Positions 42,180-51,884 of a stretch of 64,000 nucleotides of DNA are shown piece by piece. The translations under genes and the position numbers were made by a program. Each line of letters starts with the position of its first letter. The stretch's first letter is position 1. The stretch is from Phycisphaerae bacterium (GTDB lineage: Bacteria; Planctomycetota; Phycisphaerae; Phycisphaerales; Phycisphaeraceae), in the NCBI GenBank assembly GCA_030425705.1, contig JAUHZU010000002.1, forward strand, positions 310,001-374,000. Reading direction: 5' to 3'. The notes beneath the pieces are model-generated. The model had not been told where the DNA came from. It saw only the letters and a program-made list of their open reading frames with translations, and did not search any database.

Positions 42180-43628
42180 TCACACCTTCGCCTGGAGCCA
42201 GGCGTTGCCGCGGTAGCGGGCGATGAAGACGCAGCCGCGGACGAACAGCTCGGTGCAGAGCCCGACCCAGATGCCGAAGAGCCCCCAGCCCAGGAACAGG
42301 CCGAACAACGCGGCGAGTGGCAGGCGGAGCCCCCAGGTGAGGGAGTTGGACAGGATGGCCGGGCCGCGGGTGTCGCCGGCCCCGCGCATCGCGCCCTGCA
42401 GGACCAGCGCGCTGCCGAAGAAGAACTGCACGTAGCCGCACAGCCGGACCAGCGGTGGCGAGCGGTCCAGCAGCTCGGGGATGTCCGTGAGGATGCGGAC
42501 GAGCAGCTCGGGCACGGCGACGAAGACGACGCCTAGCGCGGTCATGAGCCCGGCACCGAGGAACCAGCACTGGCGTGCGGCGCGGCGGGCCATGGCCTGG
42601 TCGTGCGCGCCCAGGTACTGCCCGGTGAGCGTGCCGGCCGCGGCGCCGAAGGCGAGGGCGGGGAGGAAGCTGATCGCCTCGATGCGGATGGCGATGATGT
42701 GGGCGCCCTGGATGAGGTCGGCCTGCATCTGCCGCCGGCCGATCTCGCCCACGATCATGATGACCATCATGTTGCCCAGCCAGTGCCCGCCGCGGTCTAG
42801 GAGGGTGGGGTAGGCGACGCGCCAGATGCGCTGGATGGTGTGCCAGTGCGGGCGGAGGCGGTGGGCGTGGAGGCGGAGGCCGTTGCGGGTCTTGAGCAGG
42901 AGCGTGACGATGGCGGCGGCGCCCAGCGCCCAGCCCAGGACGGTGCCCAGCGCGATGCCGGGCACACCCATGCCCAGGCCGAGCGCGAAGGTGAGGGTGG
43001 CGACGAGGTTGACCGCGTTCATGCCGAGCATGATGAAGAACGGGCTCTTGGTGTCGCCGGCGGCGGTCATGCAGCTCACGCTGACGTAGAGGACGGCGGC
43101 GAGGGGGAGGCCGGCGGCGGTGATCCAGAGGTAGAGCTTGCAGAGCCACAGCGCCTCGCCGCGGAGGCCGGCGGCCCAGGCGATGGGGTGGGCCATGAGG
43201 ATGACGGCGATGCCGACGACAACGCTCGCGCCGGTGCCCAGGACCAGCGACTGGCCGATGCCGGCGTGGGCGAGGCGTTTGTGCCCCCCGCCGATGGCGC
43301 GGGCGATGAGCGCCGCCCCGCCGGTCCCGATGCCCATGACCATCATGCCCATGAACCAGTTGAGGTACCCGCCCACGGCGATCGCGCCGGTGGCGGCCTG
43401 GGTCGTGTGGCCGGCGACGGCGGTATCGACGAAGGACACCGACCAGTTCAAGAGCTGCTGGAGGAACGGCCAGAGCGCGAGCACGAAGACCTGCCGGCGC
43501 AGCGACATGCCCGCGAGCCGGCCGGCGAGCGCCTTGGGCGCGGGCTCGGGCGGGGCGGCCGCGGCGTCACCCCCGGTGTCGATGGCGGCGGCCGGTTCGC
43601 GTTGGGGGTCGGGTGGGGGCTCGGGCAT
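42180..43628 (-). CDS. MATE family efflux transporter, second of a pair
   Basis: The 482-residue membrane protein has the twelve-helix MATE layout. Repeat 1 contains NWSVSFVDTAVAGHTTQAAT and repeat 2 DRGGHWLGNMMVIM. The signature SCMTAAGDTKSPF recurs as GAMRGAGDTRGP. An N-terminal cytosolic tail of about 40 residues is Pro/Ala-rich. MATE proteins export cations or drugs in exchange for H+ or Na+. It lies 85 nt downstream of a paralogue. ATG 43628 is preferred to a GTG upstream; TATGAT preceded by CCCGC lies 12 nt before it. Confidence 0.9.
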   Translation of the reverse strand: MPEPPPDPQREPAAAIDTGGDAAAAPPEPAPKALAGRLAGMSLRRQVFVLALWPFLQQLLNWSVSFVDTAVAGHTTQAATGAIAVGGYLNWFMGMMVMGIGTGGAALIARAIGGGHKRLAHAGIGQSLVLGTGASVVVGIAVILMAHPIAWAAGLRGEALWLCKLYLWITAAGLPLAAVLYVSVSCMTAAGDTKSPFFIMLGMNAVNLVATLTFALGLGMGVPGIALGTVLGWALGAAAIVTLLLKTRNGLRLHAHRLRPHWHTIQRIWRVAYPTLLDRGGHWLGNMMVIMIVGEIGRRQMQADLIQGAHIIAIRIEAISFLPALAFGAAAGTLTGQYLGAHDQAMARRAARQCWFLGAGLMTALGVVFVAVPELLVRILTDIPELLDRSPPLVRLCGYVQFFFGSALVLQGAMRGAGDTRGPAILSNSLTWGLRLPLAALFGLFLGWGLFGIWVGLCTELFVRGCVFIARYRGNAWLQAKV

Positions 43629-43713
43629 GGGCAGCGGGCGATCATAGCGGGCCGGTGTCGCGGGCACGACGGGCCGGCCGACACAGACCTTACGCCCCCG
43701 ACGCGTCGCGGGG

Positions 43714-45240
43714 TCAGACCTCCCGCTGCGCCCACCGCCCGGTGCGGTAGTACAGCAGGAAGACGAGCCCGCGCAGCCCCAGGTCGGCCATCATGCCGAT
43801 CCAGATGCCGTTGAGCCCGAGCCCGAAGGTGAACGCGAGCAGGTACGCGCCGACGAGCCGGGTGGTGAACAGGCCCGAGAAGTTGATGACGGCGGTGGCC
43901 TTGGTGTCGCCCGCGCCCTGCATGGCGCTGCCGATGATGATGCACACGGCGAACATGGGCATGACCGGCGCGGCGATCCGCAAGAGCGGCGGCGCGAGCG
44001 CGAGGTGCTCGGGCGTGTCCGGGCTGAGCAGCGCGACCAGGGGCTCGGGCGTGAAGAAAAAGAAGATGGAGCAGAACGACATGATGGCGACGGCCGCGGC
44101 GGTGGCGAGGTAGGTCGCCTGCTTGGCGCGTTGCGGGTCGCCCAGCCCGAGGTACTGGCCGGTGAGCGTGGAGGCGGCGACGGAGATCGCGAAGCCGGGG
44201 AGGAAGGCGACGGACTCGACGCGGATGGCGATCATGTGCGCGCCGAACGCGCCCGGCTCGTCCAGCCGGCTGACGTAGAACAGCAGCACGAAGTTGATCG
44301 ACCAGAACCCGAGCTGGCTGGCGAGGTTGGGCAGGGCGATGCGGATGATGCGGCGCATCGTGTGGGGGTGCGGGCGGAGGCGGTGGCGTCGGAGGCGGAT
44401 CTCGGACCGGCCGGAGAGGAGGAAGGCGAGGATGACGAACCCGCCGAAGGTCCAGGCGATGGCGGTGCCCGCGGCGATGCCGGCGACGCCTAGCCCCATG
44501 CCGAACGAGCGGGGGTCGGCGTCGGTGCCGTAGTTCACGCCGGCGAGGTAGGCGCTGACAGCGATATTCAGCACGTTGACCAGGAGCATGGCGAGGAAGG
44601 GGCTGCGGGTGTCGCCCGCCGCGCGGAGGACCGCCCCGCCGACAAACAGCGCCCCGCACATGGGGATGCTCAGGGCGGTGATGCGGATGTAGGTGACGGC
44701 CATGGCGGCGGCGTCGCCCTCGAGCCCGAGGCCGCGGGCGATCCACGGCGCGGCGATGAGGACCGCGCCCCCGGCGAAGACGCCGGAGCTGACGCCCAGC
44801 AGCAGCGCCTGCCCGACGCCGGCGTTGGCGAGTCGGCGGTGGCTCGCGCCGATCGCGCGGGCGACGATCGCCGACGCCCCGACGCCGACCGCCGCCTGCA
44901 GCAGCGTCATCAGCCAGGTGAAATACGCGCCGACGGCGATGGCGTCCATCGCGGCGAGGCGGGTGGTCTCGCCCTCGAGCCGGCCGGCGATCGCGATGTC
45001 GACCGTGCCGACCAGGAAGTTCAGGAGCTGCTCGAGCATCGGCCAGAGCGAGAGGACCCAGACCTGTCGCGGCAGGGACAGCCCCGCGAGCCGGCCGGAG
45101 AGCTGCTTCTGTTGCGAGCGCGAGGTTTTCGATGACGCCGGCGGCGCGGGTTCGCCTGCACCCAGCAGCACGCCGCGCAGGCCCGACCGGGTCCAGCGGC
45201 GCTTGGCCGGGCGGTCGTCGGGGGTGGGGCTGGGCGGCAT
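43714..45240 (-). CDS. MATE family efflux transporter, first of a pair
   Basis: The 508-residue paralogue of the next gene shows NFLVGTVDIAIAGRLEGETT, AVLRAAGDTRSPF and SAMQGAGDTKATA, the two MATE repeats. The N-terminal cytosolic tail is about 45 residues. Both genes have CCCGCTATGATC upstream (here 27 nt before the ATG), so each may have its own promoter, duplicated with the gene. The pair could form two exporters of different specificity. No synthesis gene for an exported compound is nearby. Confidence 0.9.
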   Translation of the reverse strand: MPPSPTPDDRPAKRRWTRSGLRGVLLGAGEPAPPASSKTSRSQQKQLSGRLAGLSLPRQVWVLSLWPMLEQLLNFLVGTVDIAIAGRLEGETTRLAAMDAIAVGAYFTWLMTLLQAAVGVGASAIVARAIGASHRRLANAGVGQALLLGVSSGVFAGGAVLIAAPWIARGLGLEGDAAAMAVTYIRITALSIPMCGALFVGGAVLRAAGDTRSPFLAMLLVNVLNIAVSAYLAGVNYGTDADPRSFGMGLGVAGIAAGTAIAWTFGGFVILAFLLSGRSEIRLRRHRLRPHPHTMRRIIRIALPNLASQLGFWSINFVLLFYVSRLDEPGAFGAHMIAIRVESVAFLPGFAISVAASTLTGQYLGLGDPQRAKQATYLATAAAVAIMSFCSIFFFFTPEPLVALLSPDTPEHLALAPPLLRIAAPVMPMFAVCIIIGSAMQGAGDTKATAVINFSGLFTTRLVGAYLLAFTFGLGLNGIWIGMMADLGLRGLVFLLYYRTGRWAQREV

Positions 45241-45351
45241 GGTCGGCGGGGAAGGCGAAACGGGGGATCATAGCGGGCCAGGCCCCGCGCGGCGCGCGTC
45301 GGTAGACGCCTGCGCGCCGCGCCCCTAGCATGTCCGGCTCGGAGCCCCATC

Positions 45352-46278
<927 letters not shown>

Positions 46279-46287
46279 GCCCCGACG

Positions 46288-46449
46288 ATGAGCCCACTGC
46301 TGGCGTTCCTGCCGATCCTCATCGTGTACATCGTGGTCCGTGCGGTGATGCACTACCGCGCGGGCCGGCGGAACTGGTTTATCCAGTACGTCATCATCGC
46401 GGGCTTCCTGACCTGTGTGTTTGCCTTCGAGTGCTGGATGCACTTCTGA
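46288..46449 (+). CDS. Tiny membrane protein between aguB and aguA
   Basis: The 53-codon frame starts with ATG 9 nt after the aguB stop and encodes MSPLLAFLPILIVYIVVRAV, then a basic loop (HYRAGRRNW) and a second hydrophobic stretch (FIQYVIIAGFLTCVFAF). Two transmembrane helices with a positive loop are predicted. It fills the gap between aguB and aguA, and either aguA start (46431 or 46467) lies within or just after it. No family was recognised; expression is inferred from position only. Confidence 0.5.
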   Translation: MSPLLAFLPILIVYIVVRAVMHYRAGRRNWFIQYVIIAGFLTCVFAFECWMHF

Positions 46450-46466
46450 CCGACCGGACGACGACC

Positions 46467-47570
46467 GTGCTTGAACCCCACCCCACGATTGACGCGATCG
46501 ACACGATCGACCGGCCGAGCCAGACCGCGCGCGACCTGGGCTACCGCATGCCCGCGGAGTGGGAGCCGGTCGAGTGCGTGTGGGTGGTCCCGCCGCACAA
46601 CCCCGAGACCTGGCCGGGCTGTTTCGAGGCCGCGCAGGCGCAGCACGCCGACTGGGTCGACGCGATGCGGCCGTACGTCGAGGTGCGGACACCCGGCTCC
46701 CTGGGCATCGAGACCGACGACTCGTGGATCCGCGACTTCGGGCCGATCTTTGTCGTGAGGGGTCAAGCAGGGGAACCGGAAACAGCAGCCGCGCAACAGT
46801 TGGCCCCTTCCCCCCTCGCCGCGCACGACTTCCGCTTCAACGCGTGGGGCGCGAAGTACGAGGGGCAGCGCCACCGCGACGACGTCGTGCCCCAGCACCT
46901 CGCGGACAAGCTCGGGTTCCCGCTGTGGGTCCACGACTTCGTGCTCGAGGGCGGCAGCATCGAGGTCAACGGCCGGGGCACGGTCATGACGACCCGCCAG
47001 TGCCTGTTTAACGCGAACCGCAACCCCTGGGCCGGGCCCGAGGCGATCGAGCAGGTGCTGCACGACACGCTCGGCACGCGGCACGTCGTCTGGCTGCCCG
47101 GCGGGATCGAGGGGGACGACACCGATGGGCACATCGACGACGTCGCCCGCTTCGTCAACCCGCAGACCGTCGCGGTCGTCGTCGCGCCCCGGGGCCACGC
47201 CGACCACGCCGTCACCCAGCGCAACTTCGAGGCGCTGCAGCAGGCCCGCGACCAGGACGGCCAACCGCTGAACATCGTCGGCCTGCCGACCCCCGAGCCG
47301 GTGATCTACGACTTCCCCGAGCCGCCGCCGGGCGTCGACCCCGGCGACGACCCCGTGGGCCGGCAGCCCGTGCCGGCGAGCTACGCGAACTTCCTGATCG
47401 CCAACGACGCGGTGTTTGTGCCGGTGTTCGATCAGGCGTCGGACGACATCGCCTGCGGGGTGCTGGAGAAGGTGCTGCCGGGCCGGTCGGTGGTGCCGGT
47501 ACGGGCCGAGCACCTGGTGGTCGGGCTCGGGGCGCTGCACTGCCTGAGCATGCAGCAGCCGCGGGTGTGA
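46467..47570 (+). CDS. aguA: Agmatine deiminase
   Basis: AguA converts agmatine to N-carbamoylputrescine. The 367 residues follow the family: YRMPAEWEPVECVWVVPP, ETDDSWIRDFGPIF, NAWGAKY, VLEGGSIEVNGRGT, GDDTDGHIDDVARF and the catalytic Cys near the end in GLGALHCLSMQQP. Residues about 98-116 (between FVV and FRFNAWG) form a Gln/Ala/Pro-rich insertion whose DNA is an imperfect palindrome. The GTG at 46467 was chosen; GTG 46431 would overlap the small membrane gene. Confidence 0.92.
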   Translation: MLEPHPTIDAIDTIDRPSQTARDLGYRMPAEWEPVECVWVVPPHNPETWPGCFEAAQAQHADWVDAMRPYVEVRTPGSLGIETDDSWIRDFGPIFVVRGQAGEPETAAAQQLAPSPLAAHDFRFNAWGAKYEGQRHRDDVVPQHLADKLGFPLWVHDFVLEGGSIEVNGRGTVMTTRQCLFNANRNPWAGPEAIEQVLHDTLGTRHVVWLPGGIEGDDTDGHIDDVARFVNPQTVAVVVAPRGHADHAVTQRNFEALQQARDQDGQPLNIVGLPTPEPVIYDFPEPPPGVDPGDDPVGRQPVPASYANFLIANDAVFVPVFDQASDDIACGVLEKVLPGRSVVPVRAEHLVVGLGALHCLSMQQPRV

Positions 47571-47607
47571 GTCCGCGTTTCGGAGAATCTCGACCTTGCG
47601 ATTCCCG

Positions 47608-47631
47608 GCAGAGGGACCTAAGTCCCCCTGC
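47608..47631. repeat. 24-bp palindrome in the promoter region of the NfeD gene
   Basis: The arms GCAGAGGGAC / GTCCCCCTGC are complementary at 9 of 10 positions, around CTAA. The palindrome covers the expected -35 area (47617-47622), upstream of TATACT at 47640. It could be an operator or the aguA terminator; there is no U-tract. Confidence 0.5.
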
Positions 47632-47639
47632 CGATGCGC

Positions 47640-47645
47640 TATACT
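47640..47645 (+). promoter_or_regulatory. -10-like hexamer TATACT upstream of the NfeD gene
   Basis: TATACT, preceded by GC, ends 7 nt before the ATG at 47653. It is the same hexamer and nearly the same spacing as at the ileS leader, which implies a leaderless mRNA. Confidence 0.5.
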
Positions 47646-47652
47646 TTGGCAT

Positions 47653-49413
47653 ATGGTCCCGACCCTCCGCCGCATCGTGTGCCTGCTGATCGTGGTTGCG
47701 CTGGCCGCGGGCTGGCAGACCGACCCGCCGACGGGCACGCCCGGTGCCGGGGCCGTGGTGCCCAGCGCGGCAGGCACGAGCGGGATCCCATCGGGCGCGC
47801 AGATGGCGGTCGTGCAGATCGACGGGCCGATCCTCTACGACTACCAGCTCGACTCGATCAAGGCCCGCGTCGACCGCGCGCTGGCCGGTGGCGCGGACGC
47901 GATCGTGTTCGAGATCGACACGCCCGGCGGGGACATGTACCTGGCTATCGAGTACTCCAAGTACATCAAGAGCCTGCAGGTCCCCACCGTCGCGTGGGTC
48001 CACACGCGCGCCTACTCGGCCGGGTCGCTGATCGCCTCGGCCTGCGACGAGATGGTGATGTCCCGCAACGCGAGCGTCGGCGACTGCGCGCCGGTCACGA
48101 TGGGACGGAACCTCGCCGACACCGAACGCGCCAAGGCGCTGTCCCCCCTGCTCGCCGAGTTCCGTGACAACGCCGAAGAGAACTACGCCGGGCCGTCCGG
48201 CAGCGACTACGCCGCGTTCCACGCGATGTGCGTGCTCAACATCCCGGTCTACCGCGTGCGCCACAAGCAGACCGGCGAGGTGCGGCTGGTCAACGCCGTC
48301 GACCTCGCGGTGCTGGTCGACGACATGTCGCCGGGCGACGCGCTCGACGCCGTGCCCAACGCCGTCGACCCCGCCGCGGGTATCGCGGGCAGCGGGACGT
48401 CCGGCGCGTCGCAGTCCGGCGGCGCGTACGCCGGGGCGGACAACCTCGACCTCAGCCAGGTGGCCGGCCCGTCGCTGGTCATCGGCAACGACCAGCAGCG
48501 CGGCGACTGGGAGCTGCTCGCCCAGGCGCACGACGGCGGGACGCTCTTGACCTACAGCGAGAAAGAGGCCGCGCGCTTCGGGCTCTCCCGCGCGACCGTC
48601 TCGAGTCTCGCCGACATCCAGCAGCACTACAACGCCGCAAGCGTCGGCCTCGTCCAGCCCACCTGGTCCGAGGCGATCGCCTGGTTCCTGCTCAACCCCT
48701 GGGTCCGCGGCGTGCTGGTCGCGCTGCTGCTCATCGGCGGGTTCATCGAGTACGTCAGCCCCGGGCTCATCCTGCCCGGCGCAGTCGCGGCGCTCGCGCT
48801 GCTCCTGCTCATCGGCGCGCCCTTCATCGTCGGGCTCGCCAGCATCTGGCACATCGTTGTGGTCGTCCTGGGGCTGCTCATCCTGCTGTTTGAGCTGTTC
48901 ACGCTGACGACCGGGGGGCTCTTGGCGATCGTCGGGCTCGCGATGATCCTCACCGGCCTCGCGCTCGCGGCCGTGCAGTCCACCCCCTCCGGGCTCCCCG
49001 CGCCGGGCACGTCCGGCCAGCTCCTGACCTCCGCGCTGTCGATGGGTGCGGGGCTGATCATCGCGGTACCCGCGTTCATCATCGTTGTCCGCTACTTCGG
49101 CGAGCTGCCCGGGCTCAAGCGGCTGGTCCTCGACGACCCGCCCAGCCACCGCGCGGTCAACAGCGCCGGCGAGCCCATCGCCATGCCCGCCCAGCGCATC
49201 GCCGGCGACGAGAGCGTCGGGGCCGGCTGGGTCCAGGTCGGTATGACCGGCGTCGTCAGCTCGACCGGGCTCCGCCCCGGCGGGCGCATCGAGATCGACG
49301 ACCAGCTCCTGGACGTGACTTCCACCGGCGGGTGGGTCGACGCGGGCACCCCCGTCACCGTGGTCGAGATCCACGGCAACGTCGTCGTCGTTGAAGCGAT
49401 AAGCGAAGCGTAA
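47653..49413 (+). CDS. NfeD family membrane protease (ClpP/SppA-like domain with NfeD C terminus)
   Basis: The 586 residues comprise a signal peptide, an extracytoplasmic ClpP-class serine protease domain, several transmembrane helices (about 340-480) and a C-terminal OB-fold NfeD domain. The protease domain has VVQIDGPILYDYQ, EIDTPGGDMY and the nucleophile region HTRAYSAGSLIASACDE. The OB-fold has GMTGVVSSTGLRPGG and VTVVEIHGN. Long NfeD proteins work with stomatin-like partners in membrane quality control; no stomatin gene is adjacent here. A Ser/Gly-rich insertion (about 230-275) splits the protease domain. Confidence 0.9.
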   Translation: MVPTLRRIVCLLIVVALAAGWQTDPPTGTPGAGAVVPSAAGTSGIPSGAQMAVVQIDGPILYDYQLDSIKARVDRALAGGADAIVFEIDTPGGDMYLAIEYSKYIKSLQVPTVAWVHTRAYSAGSLIASACDEMVMSRNASVGDCAPVTMGRNLADTERAKALSPLLAEFRDNAEENYAGPSGSDYAAFHAMCVLNIPVYRVRHKQTGEVRLVNAVDLAVLVDDMSPGDALDAVPNAVDPAAGIAGSGTSGASQSGGAYAGADNLDLSQVAGPSLVIGNDQQRGDWELLAQAHDGGTLLTYSEKEAARFGLSRATVSSLADIQQHYNAASVGLVQPTWSEAIAWFLLNPWVRGVLVALLLIGGFIEYVSPGLILPGAVAALALLLLIGAPFIVGLASIWHIVVVVLGLLILLFELFTLTTGGLLAIVGLAMILTGLALAAVQSTPSGLPAPGTSGQLLTSALSMGAGLIIAVPAFIIVVRYFGELPGLKRLVLDDPPSHRAVNSAGEPIAMPAQRIAGDESVGAGWVQVGMTGVVSSTGLRPGGRIEIDDQLLDVTSTGGWVDAGTPVTVVEIHGNVVVVEAISEA

Positions 49414-49416
49414 AAC

Positions 49417-50823
49417 CTACAGCCCGAGCACGCCGCGCACCTCCGCGACCAACGCTTCGGCCGTCGCCCGGTCCCGGGCCTCGGCGATCACGCGGATGAT
49501 CGGCTCGGTGTTGCTCGGGCGGACGTGCACCCAGCGGTCGTCCCAGTCCACCCGCACACCGTCCTGATCGTCGATCCGCTGCCCGGCGAAGTGCTCGGCC
49601 ATCTTCGCCGGCATCGCTTCGAGCACCGCGGGGTCCACGTCGGCCTTGTCCTTCACGATCGCGTAGCTCGGCTGGCCGGCGACGACGGCGCTCAACGACT
49701 GCCCGCGCGCCGCGAGCATCTCGCACAGGTACGCCATGCCGATCAGCGAGTCGCGGACCTGGCTGACCCGGCTGTCGATGATCCCGCCGTTGCCCTCGCC
49801 CCCGATCGTCGCGCCGTGGGCCCGCATGCCTTCGGTGACATTCGCCTCGCCCACGGCCGTGCGGATTACCGACCCGCCCACCGCCGCGGCGACGTCGTCG
49901 ACCATCCGGCTGGTGGAGAGGTTCGCGGCGACCGACTCGCCGGACCCGAGCTTGTGCAGCGCGCAGAGCGCCAGCGTGTACTCCTCGCCGATGTACGCGC
50001 CCGTCTCATCAACGACGGCCAGGCGGTCCGCGTCCGGGTCCTGCGCAAAGCCGATGTCGGCGCCCCGGTCTTTCACCACGGCGCACAGCTCGGTGAGGTT
50101 CTCCCGCGTCGGCTCGGGGACGTGCGGGAAGTCGCCGGTCGGCTCGGCGTAGAGGTGGTGTACGGTCACACCCAGCGCGTCGAGCAGCGCCCGGGCCTCC
50201 GCGCCACCCGCGCCGTGGACCGAGTCGACCACGGCCGAGAGTTTCGCCGCGCGGATCGCGTCCACATCCACCAGCTCGAGCACGCGCCGGACGTGCACGG
50301 TGGTGCCGGTGTCGTCCTGGGTCGCGGGCTGCAGGTCGGGGACCTGGGCGTAGCTCAGGTCGTGGTCGCGGAAGCGGCGGATGATGTCGTTCGCCTGATC
50401 GGGGGGCGGCGCGACGCCGTCGTAGCGGAGGGCCTTGACGCCGTTCCACGGGAAGGGGTTGTGGCTGGCGGTGATGACCATGCCGCCGTCGGCCCGGAGC
50501 TGGTCGGCCATGACGGCGACGCCGGGGGTCGACAGCACGCCGACCCGCGTGACCCGGCAGCCGGCGGCGAGGAGCCCGGCGACGGCGGCGTGCTCGAGCA
50601 TCGGGCCCGAGCCGCGCGAGTCGCGCCCGATGACCACGTGCGGCCCCCCGGAAGTGTCACTACTGCCGGGTCGCTGGTTCCGGGGGTCGCCGAGCCAGTT
50701 GCCGAACGCCGTGGCGTACCGCGTCGCGATATCGGGGGTCAGGGAGCGCCCGACGAGCCCGCGCATCCCGGAGATGGAGAGCATCAGCGGCGCGTCGGCC
50801 GGTTTCGTGGGGGTGGTCGTCAT
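49417..50823 (-). CDS. Phosphohexomutase (phosphoglucosamine/phosphomannomutase type)
   Basis: Enzymes of this family move phosphate between C1 and C6 (or amino-sugar equivalents). The 468 residues have the phosphoserine loop ITASHNPFPWNG, the Mg-binding DPDADRLAV, the sugar-binding loop GEGNGGIID and the phosphate-binding RPSNTEPIIR. The GEGNGG loop differs from the usual GEQSGH of GlmM and GEMSGH of ManB, so the substrate is uncertain. A GTG at 50829 is also in frame; ATG 50823 lies 7 nt after TAAACT and is preferred. Confidence 0.88.
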   Translation of the reverse strand: MTTTPTKPADAPLMLSISGMRGLVGRSLTPDIATRYATAFGNWLGDPRNQRPGSSDTSGGPHVVIGRDSRGSGPMLEHAAVAGLLAAGCRVTRVGVLSTPGVAVMADQLRADGGMVITASHNPFPWNGVKALRYDGVAPPPDQANDIIRRFRDHDLSYAQVPDLQPATQDDTGTTVHVRRVLELVDVDAIRAAKLSAVVDSVHGAGGAEARALLDALGVTVHHLYAEPTGDFPHVPEPTRENLTELCAVVKDRGADIGFAQDPDADRLAVVDETGAYIGEEYTLALCALHKLGSGESVAANLSTSRMVDDVAAAVGGSVIRTAVGEANVTEGMRAHGATIGGEGNGGIIDSRVSQVRDSLIGMAYLCEMLAARGQSLSAVVAGQPSYAIVKDKADVDPAVLEAMPAKMAEHFAGQRIDDQDGVRVDWDDRWVHVRPSNTEPIIRVIAEARDRATAEALVAEVRGVLGL

Positions 50824-50830
50824 GCGCACT

Positions 50831-50836
50831 AGTTTA
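50831..50836 (-). promoter_or_regulatory. -10-like hexamer TAAACT upstream of the phosphohexomutase gene
   Basis: TAAACT preceded by GGC ends 7 nt before ATG 50823, with no Shine-Dalgarno sequence. The upstream sequence (GGCGGCTAAACT, on the minus strand) resembles the end of the TAGCC repeat family. Confidence 0.45.
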
Positions 50837-50862
50837 GCCGCCGCCCCTATCGCTCGGCGGAC

Positions 50863-51777
50863 TCACCTCTGCGCGACGATATACGCGATCCAGCTCGGGT
50901 CGGCCGCGCCCTCGGTGGCGGGCTCGAACTCGCCGGTGCCGTCGCCGTCGTCGTCCTCGGTCTCCCAGTAGACCTCGACACCGCGGAAGCCCGCCTCGCG
51001 CAGCAGCTCGCAGGTCTCCGGCAGGGTCCAGAACCGCCAGTCGTAGGTGAACGCCTGGTTCAGCCGGCTGCCGTCCTTGAACTTGAAGTGGATGTGGAAC
51101 AGCGCGTCCGCGGTGATCGGGTTGAACCGGGCCTGCTCCCAGAGGTACTTGAACTTCTTGTAGCCGAGCTCTTGGGCGAGCGGTTTGTCCTCGACCTCGA
51201 TGGTGCGGGTGTCGGTGTGATCCTCAATGTAGCACTCGCTGCCGCCCATCATGTCCATGACCATGATCCCGCCGTCGGCGAGGTTGGCGCGGGCGGTCTC
51301 GAAGTAGTGGCGGAGCTCGTCGCGGGTCTTGAACAGGAAGAACGAGAAGTTCTGCGCCGCGAGCACGTCCGCGCCGTCGGAGAACGAGCCGGGCGCTTCC
51401 GCGTTGTCGGTACGGACGTCCGCCTCGGCGAGGGTGATGCGCTTCCTCTGCGCGTCGGTGAGCTTGGACTGCAGGTGGTCTTCGCCCCACGCCAGGGGCT
51501 CGGGGTCGAGGTCCACGCCGTAGGCGACGTTGTCCGCGTGGAGCTTGACCCACTCGCAGCAGACGGCGTGGGTGCCGCAGAAGTCTTCGCGGAGCAGGCG
51601 CGGGGCCCGGCCGTTGAGCTTCTTGAACGTTTCGGTGAAGAACTCGGCCTCGTTGGCGGGCTCCTGGACCGAGAGCCCGTAGAGGGTGTAGCGGTCGGCA
51701 CGCTCGGCCATGGTGCGCTTGTCGGGCACGCTCGGCCGGGCCTTGGGCTTCTTGGGCTGGTCTTTGAGCTTGGGCAT
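50863..51777 (-). CDS. SAM-dependent class I methyltransferase
   Basis: The 304-residue protein has a lysine-rich N terminus (MPKLKDQPKKPKARP), then LREDFCGTHAVCCEWVKLH and YGVDLDPEPLAWG as the SAM-binding strand-loop. ADVLAAQNFSFFLF and NLADGGIMVMDMMGG complete the Rossmann core. FCGT replaces the more common GxGxG loop. The substrate is unknown. The gene is divergent from rsmD, with both starts directly behind TATCCT hexamers and an inverted repeat between them. Confidence 0.82.
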   Translation of the reverse strand: MPKLKDQPKKPKARPSVPDKRTMAERADRYTLYGLSVQEPANEAEFFTETFKKLNGRAPRLLREDFCGTHAVCCEWVKLHADNVAYGVDLDPEPLAWGEDHLQSKLTDAQRKRITLAEADVRTDNAEAPGSFSDGADVLAAQNFSFFLFKTRDELRHYFETARANLADGGIMVMDMMGGSECYIEDHTDTRTIEVEDKPLAQELGYKKFKYLWEQARFNPITADALFHIHFKFKDGSRLNQAFTYDWRFWTLPETCELLREAGFRGVEVYWETEDDDGDGTGEFEPATEGAADPSWIAYIVAQR

Positions 51778-51783
51778 GGGGAC

Positions 51784-51789
51784 AGGATA
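51784..51789 (-). promoter_or_regulatory. -10-like hexamer TATCCT upstream of the methyltransferase gene
   Basis: TATCCT ends 6 nt before the ATG at 51777. It mirrors the arrangement at the divergent rsmD gene. Confidence 0.5.
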
Positions 51790-51804
51790 GTGGGGAAGGG
51801 GCCG

Positions 51805-51869
51805 AGGGGCCAAGGGGCCGAGCGCTGCGCGGCCCATGCGGGCTTCCAACACTCGGCCCCTTGGCCCCT
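51805..51869. repeat. Inverted repeat between divergent methyltransferase genes
   Basis: Perfect 18-bp arms AGGGGCCAAGGGGCCGAG (51805-51822) and its complement (51852-51869) enclose 29 nt. It lies exactly between the two opposed -10 hexamers, so it could influence both promoters. Confidence 0.7.
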
Positions 51870-51884
51870 CGATCCCTCGGCCCC

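Noticed and set aside
42180-45240. Biosynthetic cluster built around the two MATE exporters
   Set aside because: Neighbouring genes are housekeeping (rnr, aguA/aguB, nfeD). No synthase, carrier protein or tailoring enzyme is present.
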